A stretch of 11,954 bases of DNA. It comes from Candidatus Sigynarchaeota archaeon (lineage in GTDB: Archaea; Asgardarchaeota; Lokiarchaeia; Sigynarchaeales; Sigynarchaeaceae). The DNA is taken from the NCBI GenBank assembly GCA_030587525.1, contig JAUQYW010000520.1:1-11954 (forward strand), given 5' to 3'. The notes beneath the pieces are model-generated. The model saw only the letters and a list, made by a program, of their open reading frames with translations, ran no database searches and was not told where the DNA came from. Positions 1-7,387 of the stretch are shown piece after piece. Numbering within the stretch: the stretch's first letter is position 1; the number at the start of each line of letters is the position of its first letter. The position numbers and the translations under genes are program-made.

Positions 1-1
1 T

Positions 2-109
2 TTTGCCGAAGCCTTCAAGTCCTTTGCCGTGTCGGTCGCGTGCAAGGAAAGTTCCTTCACGGGCAAGACGATATGGGTGCCCGATTACTGGAAAAACTTT
101 CTCGAATGA
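2..109 (+). CDS. C-terminal end of a truncated protein, possibly Gfo/Idh/MocA-type oxidoreductase
   Basis: Only the last 35 codons lie in the window, in the frame starting at base 2 and ending with TGA at 107-109. The tail contains the stretch AVSVACKESSFTGKTIWVPD followed by a Tyr-Trp pair. A short region of this kind (a helix with a Ser/Ala run, then a Thr-Gly-Lys turn, a hydrophobic strand and Pro-Asp-Tyr-Trp) resembles the end of sugar-linked NAD(P)-dependent Gfo/Idh/MocA oxidoreductases, which would fit the sugar-processing neighbours. That assignment rests on general appearance only, and the residues seen contain no catalytic motif. The gene converges with the UROD-family gene, with 42 bases between the two stops. 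The reading frame is well supported; the family is a guess. Confidence 0.45.
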   Translation, partial: FAEAFKSFAVSVACKESSFTGKTIWVPDYWKNFLE

Positions 110-110
110 T

Positions 111-124
111 CCTTTCTTTTTTCC
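111..124 (+). terminator. T-rich tract after the first stop codon, possible terminator
   Basis: A pyrimidine tract, CCTTTCTTTTTTCC, begins two bases after the TGA of the truncated plus-strand gene. I see no stem-loop before it, so it does not look like a bacterial intrinsic terminator. Archaeal transcription can end at T-rich tracts alone, which is why it is listed. Whether it works is unknown. Confidence 0.3.
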
Positions 125-151
125 AATTGTAATAGCCATATTTCATGACTT

Positions 152-1231
152 TTACAAGTAAGACCCAATCTTTTTTGCGATTTCATTGAACGTCCGCACG
201 TTCTCGATCGGCATAGTGGCATTGACAACCGACGATGGCCCGATCATAAAGTGGCGGTTCTCCTTCAATGCATTCATCAAGCCTCGCACGTGGGCCTCGA
301 TTTCCGGTCGTTTGCCGAACGGTAAGACCGAGTTCATGTCACCGAAGCCGATGACGGCGAAATCGGGAAAATGCTCGTTGATATAATGCGGGTCGCATCC
401 CCCTTCCCAGCCTTGCAGGCCGCGGAACCCGACTTTCTGGAAGGATGGCACCATGCTGGTGATATCGCCGTCCGTGTGGACGAGCGGCAGGATGCCCGCG
501 TCGATTACCATGCTGAGGATGTCCTTGTAATAGGGAGCGAAGTCAGCGTCGAACCGCTCGGGCGGGATCATGGGACGGCCCTTGTAGGCGATGTCGTCGG
601 CGATGAAAATGGCGCCGGCGCGCTTGCCCGTGGCGGCGATCATACCTTCCAGGTCTTTTTTCAAGAACTCAGCCCGGAACTTGATCAATTCCTGATACAA
701 CCGGGTATGCTTGAGAAAATGCCGCGAGAACTCCCGGAAGCCCATGGCCATCCAGACCCGGCTGAAGATGCCGCCAAACTTCGGCACCTGGAACAATCTC
801 GGTGCCGTCGACTCGGCGTAATCCATAACTTTTGCGATGCCAACGTGACTGTCAATAACACGCGTGTTTTCCCGCAACCGGTCGAGAATCTCCATGGACG
901 TGATGCATCCCTTCTGGTAATATTTCGTGCCGGGATACGACACGCGGCCTTCATCATCGACCTTCTGTACGTGCCCATCCTCGTCACGGATCTCGATTGA
1001 CTGGCAAATCATCGTTGACGGGACATATCCAAATACGCCATCGAACCCGAGCACGAGAGCTGCATCGAGCCAAGGGCTGAGAAGCAATTCACCCTGGAAA
1101 TCGGAAAACAACGCGTCCTCGTTCGCTTGAATGAAATCCGGGTTCACGGCTTGCACGAAGGTTGGCACGCGGTCGAGGCATGCCCGTGCATCGTCGTCGA
1201 ACACGGCCATGAAACGTTCCCGTGCATTCAT
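152..1231 (-). CDS. Uroporphyrinogen decarboxylase (UROD/MtaA)-fold family protein
   Basis: A 359-residue protein of the usual length for the UROD superfamily, which includes haem-pathway decarboxylases and methylcobamide:coenzyme M methyltransferases (MtaA, MtbA). Family features seen are the opening MNARERFMAVF, the ADDIAYKGRPMIPPERF segment at about 211-227, HTDGD at 252-256, a Gly-Phe-Gly-Asp-Met-Asn strand end at about 295-300, and a C-terminal GPSSVVNATMPIENVRTF segment near 331-348. The MtaA-type zinc motif His-x-Cys is not present: the corresponding position reads His-Thr-Asp, so a zinc-thiol methyltransferase of that type is unlikely. No haem gene or corrinoid protein is nearby, so true haem synthesis is also doubtful. 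Start is ATG at 1229-1231. Only 4 bases separate it from the upstream gene's stop, so the two are probably co-transcribed. The superfamily is secure; the reaction is unknown. Confidence 0.85.
   Translation of the reverse strand: MNARERFMAVFDDDARACLDRVPTFVQAVNPDFIQANEDALFSDFQGELLLSPWLDAALVLGFDGVFGYVPSTMICQSIEIRDEDGHVQKVDDEGRVSYPGTKYYQKGCITSMEILDRLRENTRVIDSHVGIAKVMDYAESTAPRLFQVPKFGGIFSRVWMAMGFREFSRHFLKHTRLYQELIKFRAEFLKKDLEGMIAATGKRAGAIFIADDIAYKGRPMIPPERFDADFAPYYKDILSMVIDAGILPLVHTDGDITSMVPSFQKVGFRGLQGWEGGCDPHYINEHFPDFAVIGFGDMNSVLPFGKRPEIEAHVRGLMNALKENRHFMIGPSSVVNATMPIENVRTFNEIAKKIGSYL
1196..1231 (-). repeat. Copy A: first 12 codons of the intact UROD-family gene
   Basis: This is the partner of the 3243-3278 copy and encodes MNARERFMAVFD. 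Four of the seven mismatches fall in the Arg4/Lys4 and Val10/Gly10 codons. The others are the start codon, Ala3 and the synonymous Asp12 change. The divergence suggests two UROD paralogues or an old duplication rather than a recent one. Confidence 0.7.
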
Positions 1232-1235
1232 TGTC

Positions 1236-3278
1236 TCATTCTCTAGTATTGGTTGCAGGATCCATGTTCATTGAAAGATAATATTCGATTGCAGCTAAAC
1301 TATTTCCCGTGGACATCCCTGTATCAACTTGGCCTTCCTTGTCAGGGCCCCAATGTTTCCCGCTATATTGTTCTATTGCATGAACGATAGCTCCATGCCA
1401 TGGCTCGCTTGGTTGGTTCAGCTGGTAACTCGCAATACAATGGAGCATTTCATCCACCATTTGCAAGTAAAATTCATCGCCGGTTGATTTCCATAAAATG
1501 AGCATTGGCTCAATTCCTTTTGCGGTTCCGCCTGGAAATATCAGCGGAAAATCTGGCATCCGACATACCTGCCCACCTCGTGTTATGGAGGAATAAGGCT
1601 TGGGTAAATCATAAAAATAGATCCAGCTACATGCATAAGCAATCACTTTTTTACAGAGGGCAAGAGCATGCTGGTTCTGCGTGATCTTGTAAAGATCAGT
1701 CAATCCCTCCAATACATAGAAAGCACTTTCGCCATCGGTTAACTCGAATTTAGCGTCCATTCCATCGATCATAGAATTGTAATATTCAAATTTGTTGATT
1801 TCGGCAGAAAGAAAATCCATCAATCGTAAACCTTTCTCGATAAAGGAGGGATTCTTCGTGGCTGTGCCGAAAAGAACCCATAATCCACACACTACAGCGC
1901 GTGCAGAGATGCGATGGCTTTTTCGGTTCATCTCTTGATTATTTTCATCCAGTATGTCAGGGATATCGCCGTTGCTTTTTTGTTGCTCTGCAAAATAATT
2001 GGCGATATCTCTTGCAACGTTGAACCATTTTGCTCGAATCTCTGGACATGGATAATCCTTCTCTGCAAGATAGAGTTTAAGCAATTGATTTCCCGTATGG
2101 CCTAGTGAGTGTGACCAGATCAGCGGTCTACCTGAAAAATCACCAAAATGCTTTCCATTGTATCGATCATAATAGGGTTGATTTCCAATGCCCCTTCGCT
2201 TGAAGGATTCCATATTTTTCGTGATGGAATTAACGTAGGATAATAAGCTCGTGTTTTTGGTCCTTTGCCAGTTCCGTACCAGACCTACGCACAGTTCCAC
2301 CGCATTGCCCTCGCCCCATCCAAAATCAAAAAAATGTTCTTTCCTGGGCATACCTCTCTGCGTATGAGTCCACATGTTTCGAAACCAACCTTTTTTCCAC
2401 CCCAATGCATTTCGAGCCCATAACTTGCACCTTGGATAATAATTGGCTATTCCATTTGCCACTTGCTCGAAATTGACGGGCCCTTGAGGAAATTGAAACG
2501 TCAGCTTCGCGACTTTTTTTATCGCCTCAAGAAGTGGTTCGGATTCTTGAGACAAAAAGGCGAAGCCAATCGTTTCGGTGAGAGTTAGTTCGGTTCCTTG
2601 GGGAAATGCTGCTTTTCCGGGCTTTTCTGGCTCTTCATAGAATTTTTGATCTTGTTTTGCAGTATCCGGATAATAGATTCCGAGCATAGCTGGTGAATCT
2701 TTCGTGCCCGCTTTGAAGTCGATCGTCCCTCGCGAATTTGCTGGATCCACGCCATATATTGCCACCCAATCCCTCGCATGCCAAACGTGAAAAGGGAATG
2801 GTAACGCCCACGAAATATCCGATCGAATGCCCTCTAAATCGTGCAAGGGGGCTTCGTAAGCATGTAATGAATAAGTATAACGCGTGTTCTCATCAGCAGG
2901 AACCGTGAAACCGGGATGAATGGCTGCATCACACTGTTGATGAAAACGATACGTTTGAGCTCGTTGAAGCTGCGGAAAATGAGAATTAAGCGTGATAATT
3001 TCTCTGGCACTCCAAGTTTGTGATTCACAAGATAATCCAAGTCGTGTCATCTTTGTATCTGCTGATAGTACTTGGAATTTCTGTGCATTCTTGTGATCGA
3101 TCGAGGTAGCGAATTCATTTCCATTTATCCCCAACAAAATAGGATGCCATTGGTTCTGGAGGTTAATCTCTATCGAATCTAAATAAAACTCGTCACTTGA
3201 TGACGTGCTGAGTTTTTTCACGTTAACTCGTAGATTTCCGCAATCGAATCCGGCCATGAAACGTTCCTTGGCATTCAA
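1236..3278 (-). CDS. Unclassified beta-sandwich plus alpha/alpha-toroid (glycosidase-like) protein with a UROD-like N-terminal tag
   Basis: A 680-residue protein if read from TTG at 3276-3278. Residues of about 15-260 look beta-rich, and about 270-670 look like repeated helical hairpins, as in six-hairpin glycosidases and related lyases or epimerases. Conserved-looking acidic or aromatic patches are FGWGEGNAVEL (319-329, E323), SNGDIPD (435-441), DGESAFYVLEGL (515-526, E517) and DTGMSTGNSLAAIEYYL (652-668). I cannot assign a CAZy family. No signal peptide is visible. Residues 1-12 (MNAKERFMAGFD) match the start of the adjacent UROD protein and not the rest of this one. An ATG at codon 8 (3255-3257) has AAGGA seven bases upstream and may be the real start. 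Base composition is AT-richer than all neighbours, suggesting transfer. It is divergent from the GH116 gene and probably heads a two-gene operon with the UROD gene. Confidence 0.7.
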   Translation of the reverse strand: MNAKERFMAGFDCGNLRVNVKKLSTSSSDEFYLDSIEINLQNQWHPILLGINGNEFATSIDHKNAQKFQVLSADTKMTRLGLSCESQTWSAREIITLNSHFPQLQRAQTYRFHQQCDAAIHPGFTVPADENTRYTYSLHAYEAPLHDLEGIRSDISWALPFPFHVWHARDWVAIYGVDPANSRGTIDFKAGTKDSPAMLGIYYPDTAKQDQKFYEEPEKPGKAAFPQGTELTLTETIGFAFLSQESEPLLEAIKKVAKLTFQFPQGPVNFEQVANGIANYYPRCKLWARNALGWKKGWFRNMWTHTQRGMPRKEHFFDFGWGEGNAVELCVGLVRNWQRTKNTSLLSYVNSITKNMESFKRRGIGNQPYYDRYNGKHFGDFSGRPLIWSHSLGHTGNQLLKLYLAEKDYPCPEIRAKWFNVARDIANYFAEQQKSNGDIPDILDENNQEMNRKSHRISARAVVCGLWVLFGTATKNPSFIEKGLRLMDFLSAEINKFEYYNSMIDGMDAKFELTDGESAFYVLEGLTDLYKITQNQHALALCKKVIAYACSWIYFYDLPKPYSSITRGGQVCRMPDFPLIFPGGTAKGIEPMLILWKSTGDEFYLQMVDEMLHCIASYQLNQPSEPWHGAIVHAIEQYSGKHWGPDKEGQVDTGMSTGNSLAAIEYYLSMNMDPATNTRE
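3243..3278 (-). repeat. Copy B of a UROD gene 5' end, fused to the AT-rich gene
   Basis: On the minus strand these 36 bases encode MNAKERFMAGFD. They match the first 12 codons of the UROD-family gene at 1196-1231 in 29 of 36 positions, with a 17-base exact run (GGAACGTTTCATGGCCG). The copy begins with TTG where the intact gene has ATG. Similarity stops at the Asp codon (GAT here, GAC in the intact gene). Both copies point the same way and bracket the AT-rich segment. Confidence 0.7.
3265..3269 (-). promoter_or_regulatory. Shine-Dalgarno-like AAGGA favouring an ATG start at 3257
   Basis: On the minus strand, AAGGA lies seven bases before the ATG at 3255-3257, a normal spacing. A weaker candidate for the TTG start at 3278 is AAGAGG at 3290-3295, with an 11-base gap. 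The first site also encodes part of Lys4-Glu5 of the UROD-like tag, so it may be coincidental. The choice of start decides whether the tag is translated at all. Confidence 0.4.
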
Positions 3279-3358
3279 GTTATTGTATACCTCTTGTCAT
3301 GCAAGGATTCCACGCTGCTGTTTATTAAATCTCGGGGCAAAAATAAAAATGAAAAATT
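3279..3358. promoter_or_regulatory. Divergent promoter region between the AT-rich gene and the GH116 gene
   Basis: These 80 AT-rich bases separate two divergent starts and must drive both directions unless the promoters lie inside the genes. For the plus strand, TTTATTAAAT at 3321-3330 sits 28 bases before the GH116 ATG, which suits an archaeal TATA box with a very short leader; a bacterial -35/-10 pair is not clear. For the minus strand, TGTATAC at 3284-3290 is TATA-like but very close to the TTG start. No convincing Shine-Dalgarno site precedes the GH116 ATG. Confidence 0.45.
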
Positions 3359-5923
3359 ATGATTCAAACACGATTTACCCACGATGAGCTCTTCAACTTA
3401 GGACCCCAGCGCGTGTACAAGGACAAGTACCTCGGCCAGATATCTTTTCCTCTCGGCGGAATTGGAACGGGTTCCATTAGTATGAGCGGTCGCGGCACGC
3501 TCCAGGATTTCGAGTTCAATCGGCCAAATATGGGAAGTAAGTATCCCCGGACGTTTGCCATGCTGCGCGTCAAGCAAGAAGGAAAGGACCCGGTTTGCCG
3601 CGTGCTCGAAGGCCCCGTGCCTCGCCCGTACACGCTTGTCGACGGCGGCGCCTTCCACGCGAATGGCGAAGGGTTCCCGCACATGGACAGCTGCGAGTTC
3701 CGTGGCGAGTACCCGTTCGCGTGGATAGAATTCACCAGCGCCGCGATTCCGGCAAAAATGGTGCTGGAAGCTTATAATCCATTTATCCCCAGCGATCCCG
3801 ATGCTTCCAGCATTCCCGCGGCAATCTTGAAATATCACGTGACGAACACGAGCAAATCCACGATGGACGTTTCCATCGCCTGGTCAATGCTCAACATCGC
3901 CGGCATCACGCCTGAAGACTCGCTGAAAATGCAGTTCATCAACTGGTACCAGCCGAAAGGCCAGTTTCTCAACAACGTGCTGGAGGACAAGCAAGTCCGC
4001 GGCGTGATTTTCGGCAACGCTGCCTGGCCAGAGAACCATGCGCAATTCGGGTCGTGCGCACTTGTCACGCCGGATACCGACGTGTCGATCACGCCGGCCT
4101 GGAAGCGCATCGCCTGGTTCAACGCGCACTACGCCCTCTGGAACGGGTTCAAGCAAACGGGAAAGCTGGAAAAGTATGACAGCGTGATCTCCAGCACGCC
4201 CGAGCCCGGCGCCATCGCGGTTCGAAAAATCATCAAGCCCGGGGAAACGCAAGCATTCACGTTCTACATCACGTGGTATTTTCCGAACTTCGTGAAGTAT
4301 TGGCAAGGAGGCATCGACCCGGAAAAGCAAGACGGGAAGCCGCGGTGGAAAAACCACTACGCGACGCGCTTCGATGACGCATTCGACGTCGCGAGCAGGC
4401 TTGCCCTTCACGAGGCGGAATACCACGAGAAATCGAAGAAGTTCCACGACGCACTGTTCGGCTCCACGCTGCCACCGCACGTGATCGATGCCATCGCGGC
4501 CAACATGGCGATCCTCAAGACTGCCACGTGCCTGCGGCTCGAGGACGGCACCTTCTACGGCTTCGAGGGCTGCAACTGCTCCACCGGCTGCTGCGAGGGG
4601 TCTTGCACGCACGTCTGGGGCTACCAGCAGGCTCTCCCCTTTCTATTCCCGTCGCTCGAACGAGGCATGCACGACGCGAACTACAAGTTCAATTTCATCG
4701 TGCCAGAGGTAGGCGCACTGAACTTCCGGATCGCTCTCCCCCTCGGCAACGGATACGTGTGGATTAAACCTTGCGCCGATGGCCAGATGGGCGGCGTCAT
4801 GCACGTGTACCGCGAATGGAAGCTGTGTGGCGACGACACGTGGCTCAAGAACACGTGGCCATTCGTGAAGCGTGCGCTCGACTTTGCATTCGAGGATTGG
4901 GACGAGAAAAAGAATGGATACCTTGACAACTGGCAGCACAATACCTACGACGTCGATTTCCACGGGCCGAACCCAATGCTCACGTGCTACTATCTCGGCG
5001 CGCTGCTCGCGGGCGCGGAGATGGCCAAGTTTGCCGGCGACGAGAAATCTGCCACGGAGTATCGAGAGATTCACGACCGTGGAGCCCGCTGGGTTGACGA
5101 GCATTTGTGGAACGGGGAATATTACATCCAGCTGCTCGACAATGCTAAGGCGAAAGAGTACCAGGTCGGCCCCGGGTGCCTCATCGACCAGCTTGTCGGC
5201 CTCGAGATCGCCCGCATCGCTGGCCTCCCGAATTTCCTCGATCACGACCACGTCGTGACCACGCTCAAGTCCATCTTCAAATATAATTGGAAACCGAATA
5301 TGAAAATGCATGAGAACGGAGCACGGCTCTACGCCGTTAACGATGAAGCTGCCACGGTGATCTGCACGTGGCCGAAGGGTGGCAGACCTGATGTCATGTT
5401 TCCCTATGCCGACGAGGTCATGAATGGCTTCGAGTACCAGTTTGCCGTCCATTGCATCATCGAGGGTCTTTTGGAAGAAGGCTTGACGGTCGTGAAAAGC
5501 ATCCGCGACCGTTACGACGGGTGGGGGCGCAACCCGTGGGACGAGTTCGAATGCGGTCATCACTACGCGAGGTCGATGGCGTCGTACGGACTGCTCATCG
5601 CCCTGTCGGGATTCGAGTTCGACAAGGGACGCGGGTACATCGGGTTCAACCCGCGCATCCATGAATCGGAGTTTCGCTGTTTCTGGTCGCTCGACAACGC
5701 GTGGGGCACCTACGCCCAAACGCCTGCTGGTTGCACGATCACGGTGCTGCACGGGAACTTGGAGCTGCGCGAGCTCAAGATCGCGGGCCTTGCAAAAGCA
5801 ACGGCAGTGAAGATCACCGCGGGCGCCAAGGTCCAGTCCGTTGATGCGACTGCCGAAGGAAGGCTGGTCTTGAAAAATGCAGTTGCCTTGGGCGAGGATC
5901 AAGTCCTCGTCATCAAGAAGTGA
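3359..5923 (+). CDS. GH116 family beta-glycosidase (GBA2/DUF608-type)
   Basis: An 854-residue glycoside hydrolase of family GH116, a retaining family acting on beta-glucosides, beta-xylosides, beta-N-acetylglucosaminides or, in GBA2, glucosylceramide. The N-terminal sandwich shows PLGGIGTGSISMSGRG (31-46). The probable nucleophile is E403 in FYGFEG and the acid/base D531 in NTYDVDF; their spacing of 128 is close to the 127 I recall for SSO1353. E729 and R738 in DEFECGHHYAR match, with identical spacing, the glucose-binding E777/R786 I recall from the Thermoanaerobacterium enzyme. A cysteine-rich loop (405-416) follows the nucleophile, then THVWGYQQAL. The C-terminal beta region runs from about 750 to 854. 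No signal peptide, so probably cytoplasmic. ATG at 3359 is the first possible start after an in-frame stop at 3350; the gene ends with tandem stops TGA-TAG. The next gene follows after 49 bases. The family is firm; the substrate is open. Confidence 0.93.
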   Translation: MIQTRFTHDELFNLGPQRVYKDKYLGQISFPLGGIGTGSISMSGRGTLQDFEFNRPNMGSKYPRTFAMLRVKQEGKDPVCRVLEGPVPRPYTLVDGGAFHANGEGFPHMDSCEFRGEYPFAWIEFTSAAIPAKMVLEAYNPFIPSDPDASSIPAAILKYHVTNTSKSTMDVSIAWSMLNIAGITPEDSLKMQFINWYQPKGQFLNNVLEDKQVRGVIFGNAAWPENHAQFGSCALVTPDTDVSITPAWKRIAWFNAHYALWNGFKQTGKLEKYDSVISSTPEPGAIAVRKIIKPGETQAFTFYITWYFPNFVKYWQGGIDPEKQDGKPRWKNHYATRFDDAFDVASRLALHEAEYHEKSKKFHDALFGSTLPPHVIDAIAANMAILKTATCLRLEDGTFYGFEGCNCSTGCCEGSCTHVWGYQQALPFLFPSLERGMHDANYKFNFIVPEVGALNFRIALPLGNGYVWIKPCADGQMGGVMHVYREWKLCGDDTWLKNTWPFVKRALDFAFEDWDEKKNGYLDNWQHNTYDVDFHGPNPMLTCYYLGALLAGAEMAKFAGDEKSATEYREIHDRGARWVDEHLWNGEYYIQLLDNAKAKEYQVGPGCLIDQLVGLEIARIAGLPNFLDHDHVVTTLKSIFKYNWKPNMKMHENGARLYAVNDEAATVICTWPKGGRPDVMFPYADEVMNGFEYQFAVHCIIEGLLEEGLTVVKSIRDRYDGWGRNPWDEFECGHHYARSMASYGLLIALSGFEFDKGRGYIGFNPRIHESEFRCFWSLDNAWGTYAQTPAGCTITVLHGNLELRELKIAGLAKATAVKITAGAKVQSVDATAEGRLVLKNAVALGEDQVLVIKK

Positions 5924-5972
5924 TAGGAAAACAAAGTGCATAGAAGCAATTAACCTTTTTACCAAGTAACCA

Positions 5973-7370
5973 GTGATCGCGATGCAAGCATTCCAGCTCG
6001 ACCCCGGCTGTCCCGTGGAGGCATCGCGGGACACGCTGCTAGATGTTTTCAAGGCGTGGCTGGCCGACAGCGCGAGGAAGAACCGGGCAATCCCGTGGAA
6101 AGGCGTGCATGACGAGGGAACGTACTTGACCTCGTGGCGCGAATATTACATGCACATCCGGGATCCCGCGGTTGTCGATTATGCCCGTGATATGCTCGGC
6201 AAGGCAGATGCGTGGATGAAGGCAAACCTCGTTGACGGCTACAGACCGAAAGCGGAGGTGCATCACGGCGTCGAGCACTACATCATCTTCCTCGCGTGGA
6301 TCCACGAGCTCGACCCTGATGAGCCGGTCCACGCGCGCCAGCTGCGCGATGCAGCCGCCAATATTCTTTCAGATGTGCCCGGGCGAGCCAGCTGGTATGA
6401 CCCGGCAACAATAAGGTTTACGAGTACGCACCTGGGATCCCGTGTCGTTAACGTGGACAATGGCGTGAATATCGCGGAGCATCTCAGGATCATCCGCCTT
6501 GCCTGGCTCGGCCTCGCCTCGGGTGGAAATCCAGAACTCGCGGCCGTCATCAAGCACTACGCGACGAAATGGGCAACGCAGATCACCGAGTCGAACACGA
6601 TACCCGTTTACCTCGACGAATTTTCGGAGAAAGACCCCGAGCGACGCGAACGGAACGCGGCGCTGTTCGATCGCGTCGCTGAGAGTTTCGTTGGTGCCCA
6701 GCCGAAGGAGATCACCCGCAGCACCCGCTCCGAGATCCACGTGGCCAACGGCACGCCGGACTTGTTCTTAACATTGAACGAGATCACGGGCAAGCGGATT
6801 TTCCTCGATGCCGCTGAACGGATCGTGGAACCCATCCTGGACGAACTTCGCGTCCCGCACGCACATCCGATAGGGGAGCTCGCGTGGCGGCTTTACAAGG
6901 CAAGGCGGCTACCAGGCATTGCCGATATCGCGGGGCAAATCCGGGACCAGGTTGACGCTATAGATGGAACCGCTCCCATTACGCTCCAATTCAAGGCTGC
7001 CACGAGGCAATACCGAAAGAAATATGCGAACACCATCGGGATGCGAAAAGATATGCCTCTCGTGGAAATCAAGGCACGGGGAACCCGGAAGACCATCGAG
7101 GTCCCGAGTCCCGCCACTTTTTGCTTACTCTACCGGCTCTTCCACGAGAAAAAACACCTGCAGATGAGCCTGGAATTCGCCAGGGCAGTCCTTCTCGAAG
7201 CCCGATCATGCTATCCCGAGGGCCGGGATCACGGCTGCAGCTCGCGCATGGTGCACTCGTTCTGCATCGGCCACGGGCGCAACTGGGGAGCAGGCTACAC
7301 GTCCACGGCACTGCGTGCCGCGCTGGACGACACGACGTATGGGATAGAATTGCCACGCATCAAGATCTGA
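5973..7370 (+). CDS. Unrecognised helical protein, possibly alpha/alpha-barrel sugar enzyme
   Basis: A 465-residue protein from GTG at 5973; an ATG three codons later (5982) is an equally good start, and neither has a clear ribosome site. The sequence looks like repeated helix pairs, as in alpha/alpha-barrel glycosidases, lyases and epimerases. Distinctive patches are EVHHGVEHYIIFL (95-107), NVDNGVNIAEHLRI (160-173), HVANGTPDLFLTLNEITG (256-273) and a Gly/His/Cys-rich C-terminal region around 419-447 with DHGCSSRMVHSFCIGHG. The His pairs and Asp/Glu residues in these patches are candidate active-site or metal positions, but I cannot match them to a named family. There is no signal peptide or membrane segment. 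It follows the GH116 gene by 49 bases on the same strand, so it probably belongs to that transcript and shares its pathway. It converges with the GH32-like gene, 17 bases between stops. Confidence 0.7.
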   Translation: MIAMQAFQLDPGCPVEASRDTLLDVFKAWLADSARKNRAIPWKGVHDEGTYLTSWREYYMHIRDPAVVDYARDMLGKADAWMKANLVDGYRPKAEVHHGVEHYIIFLAWIHELDPDEPVHARQLRDAAANILSDVPGRASWYDPATIRFTSTHLGSRVVNVDNGVNIAEHLRIIRLAWLGLASGGNPELAAVIKHYATKWATQITESNTIPVYLDEFSEKDPERRERNAALFDRVAESFVGAQPKEITRSTRSEIHVANGTPDLFLTLNEITGKRIFLDAAERIVEPILDELRVPHAHPIGELAWRLYKARRLPGIADIAGQIRDQVDAIDGTAPITLQFKAATRQYRKKYANTIGMRKDMPLVEIKARGTRKTIEVPSPATFCLLYRLFHEKKHLQMSLEFARAVLLEARSCYPEGRDHGCSSRMVHSFCIGHGRNWGAGYTSTALRAALDDTTYGIELPRIKI

Positions 7371-7373
7371 AAG

Positions 7374-7379
7374 AAAAAA
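7374..7379 (-). terminator. Short T tract after the GH32-like gene
   Basis: Six A's on the plus strand read as TTTTTT on the minus strand, just past the TGA of the 7388-8800 gene and inside the 17-base gap between convergent stops. No stem is visible. Weak evidence for a T-rich terminator. Confidence 0.2.
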
Positions 7380-7387
7380 TGCCAGGA

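Noticed and set aside
371..1000. A 209-codon plus-strand open frame opposite the UROD gene
   Set aside because: The opposite strand encodes a well-supported UROD-family protein; this frame has no recognisable motif.
1196..3278. A classical insertion sequence or transposon around the AT-rich gene
   Set aside because: No transposase, integrase or terminal inverted repeats are present, and the flanking repeats are pieces of a coding gene rather than mobile-element ends.
4643..6052. A 469-codon open frame on the minus strand, antisense to the GH116 gene
   Set aside because: It lies across a clearly conserved GH116 coding region and its translation is low in complexity, with Arg/Val/Asp bias and no domain motif. 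Long antisense frames are expected in GC-rich genes.
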